From positions 2,876,042 through 2,940,041 of the forward strand of contig OY282354.1 of NCBI GenBank assembly GCA_958295485.1: DNA of 64,000 nucleotides. Direction: 5' to 3'. A program made the translations under genes and the position numbers. Source of the stretch: an uncultured Gammaproteobacteria bacterium (GTDB taxonomy: Bacteria > Pseudomonadota > Gammaproteobacteria > Eutrophobiales > Eutrophobiaceae). The notes beneath the pieces were generated by a model that did no database searches, was not told the DNA's origin, and saw only the letters and a list, made by a program, of their open reading frames with translations. Shown here piece after piece: positions 8,667 through 17,499 of the stretch; positions within the stretch are counted from its first letter, which is position 1; the number at the start of each line of letters is the position of its first letter.

Positions 8667-9809
8667 TTGGGACCGCTGGAAGGCATTAGGGTCATCGAGA
8701 TGGCAGGCATCGGGCCCGGCCCGTTCTGCGCAATGCTGCTTGCCGACCTGGGGGCAGACGTGGTACGCGTGGACCGCATGGCCGGTAACAGCGATGCAGT
8801 TGATCGCGACACCCGCTTCCAGCTCATGAACCGTAACCGCCGCTCAATCAAAATGGATATCAAGAATCCCGAGGCGGTTGCCACCGTGCTCGACATGTGC
8901 CGGAACGCGGATGCGTTGCTGGAGGGGTTCCGGCCGGGCGTTATGGAGCGGTTGGGACTGGGTCCGGATGTATGCCTGGAAGCAAATCCCGCCCTGGTGT
9001 ACGCACGCATGACGGGCTGGGGGCAGGACGGGCCTCTGTCCAGGCGGGCCGGGCACGACATCAATTACGTGGCTATCTCCGGTATCCTCAGCATGCTGGG
9101 GCGCAGTAATGAAAACCCCCTCCCCCCCCTGAACATCATCGGCGACATGGCAGGCGGCGGACTGTTGATGGCTTACGGCATAGTCTGCGCGCTACTGAAT
9201 GCAAAACTGACCGGTAAAGGTCAAATCGTCGATACGGCCATGACCGAAGGATCGGCACTGATGGCGGCCGCAATTTATGGCCTTCGGGGTGCGGGAATCT
9301 GGCAGGACGAGCGGGGCGTCAATTTGCTTGACGGCGCCCCCCATTTTTACGATGTGTACGCAACTGCCGATGCTGGCTTCATGGCGGTTGGCGCAATCGA
9401 GCCGCAATTCTATGCCGAGCTGCTGGATGGCCTCGAACTGGACCCGGCCGACTTGCCCAAACAAATGGACAGCACGCACTGGCCGGAAATGAAACGACGC
9501 TTCACGCACCTGTTCAGGCAAAAGACAAGAGACGAGTGGACCTCGATATTCGAGAACAAGGATGCCTGCGTTACCCCGGTTTTAAGTCTGACCGAAGCCG
9601 CTGAGCACCCCCACAACAGGCACCGGGGGACCTATGCAAGCCCGGATGGTGTACTGCAGGCAGTGCCTGCGCCCAAATTCAGCCGTACTCCCGGAGGCCT
9701 CGAGTCGCTTCCACCGCAACCCGGGGAGCACACGGAGTCCGTACTCCTGGCCTATGGCTTTGCGGACGCAGAGATCGCCAGGCTCAGGAGCGCCGGCGCA
9801 ATCGGATAA
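8667..9809 (+). CDS. CaiB/BaiF family, alpha-methylacyl-CoA racemase-like
   Basis: LEGIRVIEMAGIGPGPFCAMLLADLGADVVRVDR; GQDGPLSRRAGHDINYVAISGILSMLG; TTG start at 8667. Confidence 0.9.
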   Translation: MGPLEGIRVIEMAGIGPGPFCAMLLADLGADVVRVDRMAGNSDAVDRDTRFQLMNRNRRSIKMDIKNPEAVATVLDMCRNADALLEGFRPGVMERLGLGPDVCLEANPALVYARMTGWGQDGPLSRRAGHDINYVAISGILSMLGRSNENPLPPLNIIGDMAGGGLLMAYGIVCALLNAKLTGKGQIVDTAMTEGSALMAAAIYGLRGAGIWQDERGVNLLDGAPHFYDVYATADAGFMAVGAIEPQFYAELLDGLELDPADLPKQMDSTHWPEMKRRFTHLFRQKTRDEWTSIFENKDACVTPVLSLTEAAEHPHNRHRGTYASPDGVLQAVPAPKFSRTPGGLESLPPQPGEHTESVLLAYGFADAEIARLRSAGAIG

Positions 9810-9818
9810 CGGCAAGGG

Positions 9819-10268
9819 TCAGTGTCCGCTTTTGGAATTATGAACATGCTTCAGGTACCAGTTGCCATCCTGTTTGATCCAGACGGAAGTGACGCGGGCA
9901 GTGTGCGGGGGCACATTGTTGTCTTTATCAGGGCGTTCTATCGTTCCGGTGCGATAATAGACGGCATAGGCCATGTTTCCGGATACATAGGTTTCGATAT
10001 GCTGCAGGGCGACATTTACCGCAAGTCCGTTTTCAATAAGGTTTTTCAGCAGGTTGACCGGGATGTCGATTATAACTCCACCGCGGCTGGAAAACTCGGT
10101 AAACCCTTCAGGCAACAGATAGCCTTCGACGGTCTTGAAGTCACCATTATTCAAGGCCGTATAAAAGTCAGACACTGCCTGCTGGACCTCTTCCTTGTCA
10201 GCAGCGGCGCCGGGAAATGAAAATGTTAATGAAAGAAAGAAACCTGTGAGCAGCTTTTTCAATTTCAA
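9819..10268 (-). CDS. Secreted NTF2/SnoaL-like (DUF4440-type) protein
   Basis: Signal peptide; EEVQQAVSDFYTALNNGDFKTVEGYL...SVWIKQDGNWYLKHVHNSK. Confidence 0.7.
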   Translation of the reverse strand: MKLKKLLTGFFLSLTFSFPGAAADKEEVQQAVSDFYTALNNGDFKTVEGYLLPEGFTEFSSRGGVIIDIPVNLLKNLIENGLAVNVALQHIETYVSGNMAYAVYYRTGTIERPDKDNNVPPHTARVTSVWIKQDGNWYLKHVHNSKSGH

Positions 10269-10387
10269 TCCCTATTGTCGGCCTCGCTCCAGAATAGCCA
10301 TTGAATGCAGGGAATACAAGGAAGGAGGCTAAGCATTATACCCGGGGTGTAACAAATGATCGGTAGCGACACAGTAGTTTTACAGAC

Positions 10388-11137
10388 ATGAATAAGCAAT
10401 TACAAACCTTGCCGGACAAACAGGCCATTGGTGAAATGATGTGTGTCTGGGCGGGGTTCGTCAGTATTACGCTCTTTGTATTTACATGGATAGTCGCTGT
10501 GGAATGGCTATTTCCGCCACCGCCAGACTTGAACGCGACTGAAATAACGGATGTATACCTGAAAAATACAATCGGGATAAAAATCGGCACTGCGGTAATA
10601 ACCAATTTTGCCGCACCGTTAACACTCGTATTTGCGGCAATTATCACAATTTACATGTTGCGAATGAAAGGCCCATCTCCCGTACTTGCGTATATTAACC
10701 TCGCTACCTCAGCCATACAGGTATTGATCTTTATTATCCCGACGGAAATTTTTGCAGCGACGGCATTTCGTCTCGACAGGACCCAGGAGATTACCCAGTT
10801 TGGCAATGACCTGGGCTGGCTCATTTTTGACAACGTGGTGGGCCCAACCCAGGTGCAGTGGCTGGCGATTGCCCTGGCAATCCTTTGGGATAAAAGTGAG
10901 CAGCCACTATTTCCCCGTTGGTTTGCCTGGTTCAACATATGGGGCGCCACGGTTATCCTGCTTAATAATCTTGTCCTCTTTTTTAAGACCGGGCCCTTTG
11001 CCTGGAATGGTTTACTCGGCTGGTGGCCAGGCGCCGGTATATTTTGTTTGTGGTACTACGTCGCTTTTTATGTCATGTTCAAGGCAGTGCAAAAGCACCA
11101 TCGTCTAATCGCAAATCAAACAACGCATAAAAACTGA
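10388..11137 (+). CDS. Multi-TM membrane protein, paralog of the 55010-55714 gene
   Basis: About six hydrophobic segments; FGNDLGWLIFDN...LFPRWFAWFNIWGATVILLNNLVLFFKTGPFAWNGLLGWW shared with 55010-55714. Confidence 0.8.
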   Translation: MNKQLQTLPDKQAIGEMMCVWAGFVSITLFVFTWIVAVEWLFPPPPDLNATEITDVYLKNTIGIKIGTAVITNFAAPLTLVFAAIITIYMLRMKGPSPVLAYINLATSAIQVLIFIIPTEIFAATAFRLDRTQEITQFGNDLGWLIFDNVVGPTQVQWLAIALAILWDKSEQPLFPRWFAWFNIWGATVILLNNLVLFFKTGPFAWNGLLGWWPGAGIFCLWYYVAFYVMFKAVQKHHRLIANQTTHKN

Positions 11138-11267
11138 AGCTTAAGGAAAATATATAAATGTTTCGCCTGTAGTACGCATACCCACCTCTTTTTTCGAGTA
11201 GTTTCCCGACTCTTGAAATCGGCAACAGCCTGGTCTTTTAATGTTCGGGGATTATATCCGTCAATAA

Positions 11268-11283
11268 TATAACAAATGCTATA
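11268..11283. promoter_or_regulatory. Cluster palindrome site, weaker (tataacaaatgctata)
   Basis: 14/16 match to TATAGCATATGCTATA upstream of GST gene; a further degraded half-site gagcatttgatata at 11333-11346. Confidence 0.6.
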
Positions 11284-11357
11284 TAATATTCCATAACTCC
11301 GTGAAAATAAGCAAAGTGACATTGCTCTCATAGAGCATTTGATATATTATTGTCCAG

Positions 11358-11975
11358 ATGAATGGAAGCACGATTATAAAGATATACGGTTCTGTCCTGT
11401 CTCGTGCGAATCGTTGCCTATGGGTGCTTGAAGAGCTGGGTCTGGATTACGAACACGTAAACATTGACCCCCGGTCCGGGGAAACCCGGTCGGCAGCATA
11501 CCTGGCGCTGAATCCAAGCGGTAAGGTTCCGGTTATGGTGGAAGAAGAGTTTGTCCTGACCGAATCCATGGCCATTACCCGCTATCTTGCCGGCAAGTTA
11601 CCCACACGGTTACTGCCGGCCGATCCCGTGGCGCGGGCTAAGATTGATCAATGGACCCTCTGGGCCGTCACCGAAGTCGAACCATTTGCCACTTTGGTGG
11701 TACGGGAAATGAGACTTGGCGACTCAGCTGATCCGGGCCTCACCGGCAAATGCAAAGAACATGTAAGCAAGGCGCTTGAAACTATCGAATCCTGCCTGAC
11801 GGACAGCGGTGATTATTTAATGGGCGACAATTTCTGCCTGGCGGATCTGAATGTCGCCGCTGTGGTCTATATGGTCCCCGTGATCGGAATCGGTATGGAG
11901 ACAGCGCCGAGGACTTCCGCATGGTTGCAACGCTGTCTGAAGCGTCCCGCCTGGCTCAAGCTTCAGGACCTGTAG
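11358..11975 (+). CDS. Glutathione S-transferase
   Basis: IKIYGSVLSRANRCLWVLEELGLDYEHV; NPSGKVPVMVEEEFVLTESMAITRYLA; C-terminal YLMGDNFCLADLNV. Confidence 0.92.
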   Translation: MNGSTIIKIYGSVLSRANRCLWVLEELGLDYEHVNIDPRSGETRSAAYLALNPSGKVPVMVEEEFVLTESMAITRYLAGKLPTRLLPADPVARAKIDQWTLWAVTEVEPFATLVVREMRLGDSADPGLTGKCKEHVSKALETIESCLTDSGDYLMGDNFCLADLNVAAVVYMVPVIGIGMETAPRTSAWLQRCLKRPAWLKLQDL

Positions 11976-12036
11976 CACTTGCAGCACGCCTCGTTATGAG
12001 TCCCCCTGCGAAAAAACAATGACTCGGGAGGGAGTT

Positions 12037-12873
12037 ATGCCTGAATATAATCTTGCGGGTAAACGAGTCATCGTCACAGGCGCCGCCCGGGGGCTTGGGC
12101 GGCCCGTCGCGATCGCCTATGTCAAGGCAGGGGCTCAGGTCTTGTTTACCGCGACTGACAAACAGATGCTGAATGAAGCTCGGGAAGATAGTGGCGGCAG
12201 CCCTGACCAGGCGATTGCTCTGGCTGCTGACCTGACGGACCAAACCAGCATCCAGCGTATTGTTGCCACTGCCAGAGAGACTTTCGGCGGGGTTGACGTT
12301 TTATTCAATAATGCCGGTTTGTCGACCACTGCTATTCGGCCGGATTTTTTTCGAAATCCGTTAAAGTTCTGGGAAGTCGACAATGAGGACTATCGCCGGT
12401 TTTTCGAGGTCAATACTTTGTCGGCACTTGAATTGTCATGCCTGGTGGCCCCCGAAATGATGGCCAGGGGGTGGGGACGCATAGTCTGTAACACCACCAG
12501 CCTTGACACCATGTTACGGCCTGGAAATACCCCCTATGGCGGCTCCAAGGCTGCATTGGAAGCGATGACGGCCTGTATGGCGGGAGACCTGGAAGGTACC
12601 GGTGTTACTGCGAATATATTGGTACCTGGCGGCCCGGCAAATACACGAATGATTCCTGAAGATATGGGGCTGCCCAAGGATCAGTTAATCAGTGCAGACT
12701 GTTTGGTTGGGCCGGCATTATGGCTGGCTTCTGATTTTTCTGACGGGGTGACCGCCTGCCGTTTTAGAGGTGTTGCCTGGGGCAGTAATGCTTCTTTGGA
12801 GGAAGCTTTGGCCGCATCCAAAGCGCCCATTGCCTGGACCGGGTTCGGCGCACAGGCGATTATACCTGACTGA
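12037..12873 (+). CDS. Short-chain dehydrogenase/reductase
   Basis: GKRVIVTGAARGLGRPVAIAY; NNAG; active-site YGGSK; ATG at 12037 behind gggagg. Confidence 0.9.
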   Translation: MPEYNLAGKRVIVTGAARGLGRPVAIAYVKAGAQVLFTATDKQMLNEAREDSGGSPDQAIALAADLTDQTSIQRIVATARETFGGVDVLFNNAGLSTTAIRPDFFRNPLKFWEVDNEDYRRFFEVNTLSALELSCLVAPEMMARGWGRIVCNTTSLDTMLRPGNTPYGGSKAALEAMTACMAGDLEGTGVTANILVPGGPANTRMIPEDMGLPKDQLISADCLVGPALWLASDFSDGVTACRFRGVAWGSNASLEEALAASKAPIAWTGFGAQAIIPD

Positions 12874-12973
12874 GTTATTTACCTGTTCCTAATAACAAAG
12901 CAGAACACAAATCACGAACCTGCGGCAAATGGGCTGTTGAAAGCGGCAACACTTTATCAGAGGGACCTGGAAA

Positions 12974-13963
12974 TCATGTAATTGCCCTGGTGGGACGGAT
13001 CCGCTCCAGCCAGCCGTAGCCCGTTTCACCATCCCAGGTATAGATAGCGGGACATTCTATGGCCGTCATGTACCCGGCATTCGAAAGATCGAGACCGGGT
13101 CTCAGGCCCGTTGGCGGCAGCAGGTTGAACGGTACGAACCGGGCATTCGGCACTTCACACTTGAGCTCCGCCTGTCCGGCATCCGTTTGCAGTCGCACCA
13201 CTCCGATATGTGGGTTGCCGGCAGTATCCACCAGGTCGGGATAGCAATCGGAGGCGGCAATCCGCATCTGTCCGTTTTCAAATACCTGACCCTTCAATAT
13301 CTGCACTTCCTGCCGGCTGACCTGCAACAGGCTGAAAACCTTTCCGCTGGGAAAGGCGCAATGTGCCCAGGTTTCGGAGTCCAGGGTCCTGAACGTTCGA
13401 CGGCTGACCGAGTGATCGCGATAACCGGTACAGCTGACCTCGATACGTTTACCTCCAATAACAAAGTATCCCCTGACCAGGGCACCCTGTTCCAGGTGCA
13501 TACGTTCCGAGCCCAGGTTGGAATCGTGCATATTGTAAACAGGTTGGACTGCATCATAGACCAGGTGATACGACACGGCTTCTGACGGTTCGACACCAAT
13601 CGGGCGCGTACGTAGCACGTTGGCATCCGCCCGCTGCATGGTGCCTTCAAAGCGGTATTGCCATACCTTGTTGGCGATGATCGGTTTACATTCGTATTCA
13701 CTGTTTCGCGCCTGGCTTGTGTTGACGCCCAGGCTGCGATTGACCAGCACCCCGCCTTCCGGCAGAAAGACCAGGGACAAGCCTTCCCACATGGACCGGT
13801 CCGGCTGCATCCGTCCCATATGACCATACAGGCAAATGCCGGTGCCGGGGTCGTGCATGGTCCAGCAAATATTCTCCGTCCAGTCAGGCTTATCTGACGG
13901 GATTTCGGTGCGGATCAGATCAATGGCAATGTCGACCTTGTTGTGTAATTCTGTATTGTTCAT
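12974..13963 (-). CDS. GYRDHS-motif protein (CrtC/AttH/DUF7064-like lipocalin-type fold), paralog 1
   Basis: TGYRDHSVSRRTFRTLDSETWAHCAFPSG; shares motif and architecture with 16425-17423 and 62153-63136. Confidence 0.65.
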   Translation of the reverse strand: MNNTELHNKVDIAIDLIRTEIPSDKPDWTENICWTMHDPGTGICLYGHMGRMQPDRSMWEGLSLVFLPEGGVLVNRSLGVNTSQARNSEYECKPIIANKVWQYRFEGTMQRADANVLRTRPIGVEPSEAVSYHLVYDAVQPVYNMHDSNLGSERMHLEQGALVRGYFVIGGKRIEVSCTGYRDHSVSRRTFRTLDSETWAHCAFPSGKVFSLLQVSRQEVQILKGQVFENGQMRIAASDCYPDLVDTAGNPHIGVVRLQTDAGQAELKCEVPNARFVPFNLLPPTGLRPGLDLSNAGYMTAIECPAIYTWDGETGYGWLERIRPTRAIT

Positions 13964-14033
13964 CTGGATTAGACTTGTACTCCGTTATTTAAAATAACAG
14001 TTTATTTGTTACTGACAGATCCTGACATCCCGC

Positions 14034-14062
14034 TTGATCGTGAGTATAGCATATGCTATATT
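14034..14062 (+). promoter_or_regulatory. Candidate sigma70 promoter overlapped by the palindrome
   Basis: TTGATC (14034-14039), 17-nt spacer, TATATT (14057-14062). Confidence 0.6.
14045..14060. promoter_or_regulatory. Cluster palindrome site, perfect (tatagcatatgctata)
   Basis: Perfect 16-bp palindrome between divergent genes 12974-13963 (-) and 14135 (+). Confidence 0.85.
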
Positions 14063-14134
14063 TAATAAATGACGGGACCAATCAGCGCATCCTCCACCGG
14101 ACTTTATTTTACATGGCTTTCCCGGAGACAACTG

Positions 14135-14908
14135 ATGAACCATATAGAGACCTACGCGAAATTTGCCATCCACGAAGGCTGCCTGACTGAGTTCCAGTCC
14201 CGTGTCAAAACCCTGGTTGATGTGGTGCAGGAGAAGGACCCCGGCACGCTGCGCTACGACTGGTTTATCAATAGCGATAAACTGGAGTGTGTGGCAATGG
14301 ACGCCTACATCGATGAGGAATCCATGTACGCTCACCAGAGAAATGCCGCAAAGTATATGGGGGCGGTGCTGGAATGCTCGGATATATCTGTCGTATTCCT
14401 GGGCCTGCCTTCTGAACCTGCGCGTGAAAAAATCATGAAATTCAAGCCCCGTCTGTTTGATTTCCATAGCGGTTTGGGAAACGAGTCAGCCGCTTCAGGA
14501 TTTTCACCCGTTGAGATACCCGGCGGCAGCAGTCACATCGAGGTGTACGCCCAATTCACCGTTGAACCGGAGCATTATGATTTATTCAAACAAACCGCTT
14601 CAGAACTCCTTGAAATTGTAAAACGGAATGATTTGGAGACGCTACGTTACGACTGGTTCTACGATGATGAAAACTGTCAGTGCACCACCATGGATATCTA
14701 TAAGGACGCGGAAGGCATGTTCGCCCATATGAAAAACGCCCATGAAAAGCACAGCGAACTCATGCGGTTCTCCACTCTCTATACTGAATTTCTGGGCGAA
14801 CTGCCGGAGGAGGCCCGGTCAGCGGTCGCGAAGTATGACCCGAATATCCTGCCGTTTTTTAAAGGACTGAAATCCTGCTCCTCGGGAGGGCTAAACCGGG
14901 CAGGTTAA
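14135..14908 (+). CDS. Tandem antibiotic-biosynthesis-monooxygenase (ABM)-like domain protein
   Basis: Two repeats: HIETYAKF...LRYDWFINSDKLECVAMDAYIDEESMYAHQRN and HIEVYAQF...LRYDWFYDDENCQCTTMDIYKDAEGMFAHMKN; ATG at 14135. Confidence 0.75.
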   Translation: MNHIETYAKFAIHEGCLTEFQSRVKTLVDVVQEKDPGTLRYDWFINSDKLECVAMDAYIDEESMYAHQRNAAKYMGAVLECSDISVVFLGLPSEPAREKIMKFKPRLFDFHSGLGNESAASGFSPVEIPGGSSHIEVYAQFTVEPEHYDLFKQTASELLEIVKRNDLETLRYDWFYDDENCQCTTMDIYKDAEGMFAHMKNAHEKHSELMRFSTLYTEFLGELPEEARSAVAKYDPNILPFFKGLKSCSSGGLNRAG

Positions 14909-14970
14909 ATGGTCTGTTAAAATCACTTTCACTTTACAGCAACCTTGAGGTAAGCACAGGTAAAACGAAT

Positions 14971-16380
14971 ATGGAAAATTTTCAATTATTGATTAATGGG
15001 AAACTCACTCCCGGCGCTTCCAGCATGGATGTTATCAATCCGGCAAACGGTCAGGTTATCGCCGAATGCCCCCGGGCGGATGAAAATCAGCTTAATGCAG
15101 CCGTGGCAGCGGCTAAAGCAGCTTTTCCCGCCTGGTCAATGCTGGATATCGGAGACAGGCGCCAAAAATTGATGGCCATCGCTGACGGTCTTGAGGCAAA
15201 GACCGGGCAGTTCGCGTCATTGCTGACAGCAGAGCAAGGCAAGCCGATTAAAGAGGCGACTGAAGAAATTATCGGGGCGTCGATGATGATGCGGGCGCTT
15301 GCGAGCATGGAATTGCCGGAAAAAGTTGTGATGGACGATGAATCAGGAAAATTTATCGAGCATCGCTCACCACTAGGCGTAGTGGCCGCGATTACGCCCT
15401 GGAATATGCCGGTAACCCTGCTGGCAATTAAAATGACGTCGGCCCTGCTCACCGGCAATACCGTGGTGGCAAAACCGGCTCCCACCACCCCGCTGACTTC
15501 ATTGTTATTCGCAGAAATGGCGGACGCGCATCTGCCCCCGGGCGTGTTTAATATTATCACTGACCGGAACGACCTGGGTACGGCCCTCACACGTCATCCG
15601 GACGTGGCAAAAATTTCCTTCACAGGTTCTTGCGCTACCGGAAAGAAGGTAATGGAAAGTGGTTCACAAAGCCTGAAGCGGGTTACTCTCGAACTTGGGG
15701 GAAACGATGCTGCGATCGTGCTTGACGACGTCGACCCCAGGGATGTTGCGGCGAAACTTTTCGCCGGCGCCATGTTCAACTGTGGCCAGATTTGCCTCGC
15801 CACCAAGCGAGCCTATGTCCCTGCATCTATCTATGACGAGGTCTGCGATGAACTGGCTCGCATGGCCAATGAAACCAGGGTAGGAGACGGCAGCCAGCCT
15901 GATACCGAGATGGGTCCTGTCCAGAATAAGATGCAATTCGAAAAGGTGAAAGACTTAATCGAATCCGCGAAGGCGGAAGGGACAATCATCGCCGGTGGTG
16001 AAACCATGGATGGCCCCGGTTACTTCATTCGCCCCACGATAGTCCGTGATGTCGACGAGGATGCACGTATCGTTAAGGAGGAACAGTTTGGGCCGGTTCT
16101 GCCGGTTCTCCGCTACGATGATCTGGAAGACGCCATCGCCAGGGCAAATGACACGCACTACGGCCTGGGTGGTACGGTCTGGACCTCCGATGCAACACGA
16201 GGCGCCGAGGTCGCCAGGCAAATCCACACCGGCATCTGCTGGGTGAATGCCCATCTGGCTGTCCATCCTGCTGTCTCGGTAGGCGGTGCCAAACAATCCG
16301 GCCACGGCACGGAACTGGGCGCTGAAGGCCTGGAAGAATTCACGCAACGCCACATTGTCTACGTCGCCAAGCAGGGCTAG
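14971..16380 (+). CDS. NAD(P)-dependent aldehyde dehydrogenase
   Basis: TPWNMPVTLLAIKMTSALLTGNTVVAKPAPTTPL; SFTGSCATGKKVM; LELGGNDAAIVLDDVD; FNCGQICLATKR catalytic Cys. Confidence 0.95.
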   Translation: MENFQLLINGKLTPGASSMDVINPANGQVIAECPRADENQLNAAVAAAKAAFPAWSMLDIGDRRQKLMAIADGLEAKTGQFASLLTAEQGKPIKEATEEIIGASMMMRALASMELPEKVVMDDESGKFIEHRSPLGVVAAITPWNMPVTLLAIKMTSALLTGNTVVAKPAPTTPLTSLLFAEMADAHLPPGVFNIITDRNDLGTALTRHPDVAKISFTGSCATGKKVMESGSQSLKRVTLELGGNDAAIVLDDVDPRDVAAKLFAGAMFNCGQICLATKRAYVPASIYDEVCDELARMANETRVGDGSQPDTEMGPVQNKMQFEKVKDLIESAKAEGTIIAGGETMDGPGYFIRPTIVRDVDEDARIVKEEQFGPVLPVLRYDDLEDAIARANDTHYGLGGTVWTSDATRGAEVARQIHTGICWVNAHLAVHPAVSVGGAKQSGHGTELGAEGLEEFTQRHIVYVAKQG

Positions 16381-16424
16381 TCACTCAACTCCGGAGTTGC
16401 CCAACACGCAATGGGTGGACCAGG

Positions 16425-17423
16425 CTACTCCGGGGGAAAACTCAACATTTCGAATGGGGAGAATCCCTCCCCGGTATCGGCATTGAGCGCCAAGTGTACC
16501 GGCCCGGTGCCACTTCGAGCATTGGAGGAGATCTCGGCATCGCAGTATCCCTGCATGCCATGGCCTTCCACCTCACACATCATCTCCACCATCACAACAG
16601 TACCGCGCTGGAACAGCACTCCGGCCATAGCAGTCAGTTCAAGGTAAATTTTCTCTCCACCTTCAAGGGTCAGGCGGATCTCACCCCCGCGGTGGGTCAA
16701 CCCATCCGGTTCCATATAGGCAATCACGTCTATCCCGGTTGCTCTCGACAGCCGGTTATCACGCACAACATAACCTACACGAACCAGCTTGCCCGTGGGC
16801 GCCTGCGCAGTGATGGCCGCGAATGAGAAGGCTTCACCCATAGTGCCGGTGAACCAGCGATGGTTTAGCATGCCCCGTTCCCAGTCACGGGTTCCCCAGC
16901 TATGATCTCTGTAACCCAGACCTTTTATCGGGATTAATTGCCCCTGGTATCTGACCTCACCAGTGACCTGTCCTGCCACTTCAAAATGGTGGGGGAAGCG
17001 CCTGGCAGCCAATTCGTCGCCTGGCGGGAAAGGGTCCACAAGGTCAAAGAAATTACGGCAGGACAGTCGGGCAATCAGGTCGCCATCGTTAATCAACCAG
17101 ATGGACGCATCATCCTCATACTGGCAGCGGAGTCGTTCGCCGGCGCCGAACCCGTTGGCAAATTCGTCTCCTGCGGCCAAGCGCATATCGGTGCAGCAAC
17201 GATACTGCCAACCGGTTTTGCTGAACAGGTAACTCCATATGACCGCGCGACCGCCCTGGTTATTGGGTTCGTGGCCGACCCGGTGCCATCCGCCGATTCC
17301 GTGATCGCGGTCATACCAGTGCAACAAGGCACTTTCCTGCCATATGGACTCCTCTCCCGCCAGGTGGCGAAGTTCATCGCGCACAGTGAATGGAGAGTGT
17401 GTGAGAGGGGCAGCATTAGTCAT
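16425..17423 (-). CDS. GYRDHS-motif protein (CrtC/AttH/DUF7064-like), paralog 2
   Basis: LGYRDHSWGTRDWERGMLNHRWFTGTMGEAFSF; ATG at 17423 spaced properly from ggaga. Confidence 0.7.
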   Translation of the reverse strand: MTNAAPLTHSPFTVRDELRHLAGEESIWQESALLHWYDRDHGIGGWHRVGHEPNNQGGRAVIWSYLFSKTGWQYRCCTDMRLAAGDEFANGFGAGERLRCQYEDDASIWLINDGDLIARLSCRNFFDLVDPFPPGDELAARRFPHHFEVAGQVTGEVRYQGQLIPIKGLGYRDHSWGTRDWERGMLNHRWFTGTMGEAFSFAAITAQAPTGKLVRVGYVVRDNRLSRATGIDVIAYMEPDGLTHRGGEIRLTLEGGEKIYLELTAMAGVLFQRGTVVMVEMMCEVEGHGMQGYCDAEISSNARSGTGPVHLALNADTGEGFSPFEMLSFPPE

Positions 17424-17467
17424 TGGCATTCTCCCTGGGTTGTGGCAGCATAGCCACCAGGTTTAAA

Positions 17468-17483
17468 TATAACACATGCTATA
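17468..17483. promoter_or_regulatory. Cluster palindrome site (tataacacatgctata)
   Basis: 14/16 match between divergent 16425-17423 (-) and 17500 (+). Confidence 0.65.
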
Positions 17484-17499
17484 GAAAGGGGAATATATC

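Noticed and set aside
16386-16399. Perfect 14-bp palindrome caactccggagttg between convergent genes
   Set aside because: Not related to the cluster palindrome; only a 5-bp stem with 4-nt loop and no U-tract, so neither a convincing terminator nor an operator.
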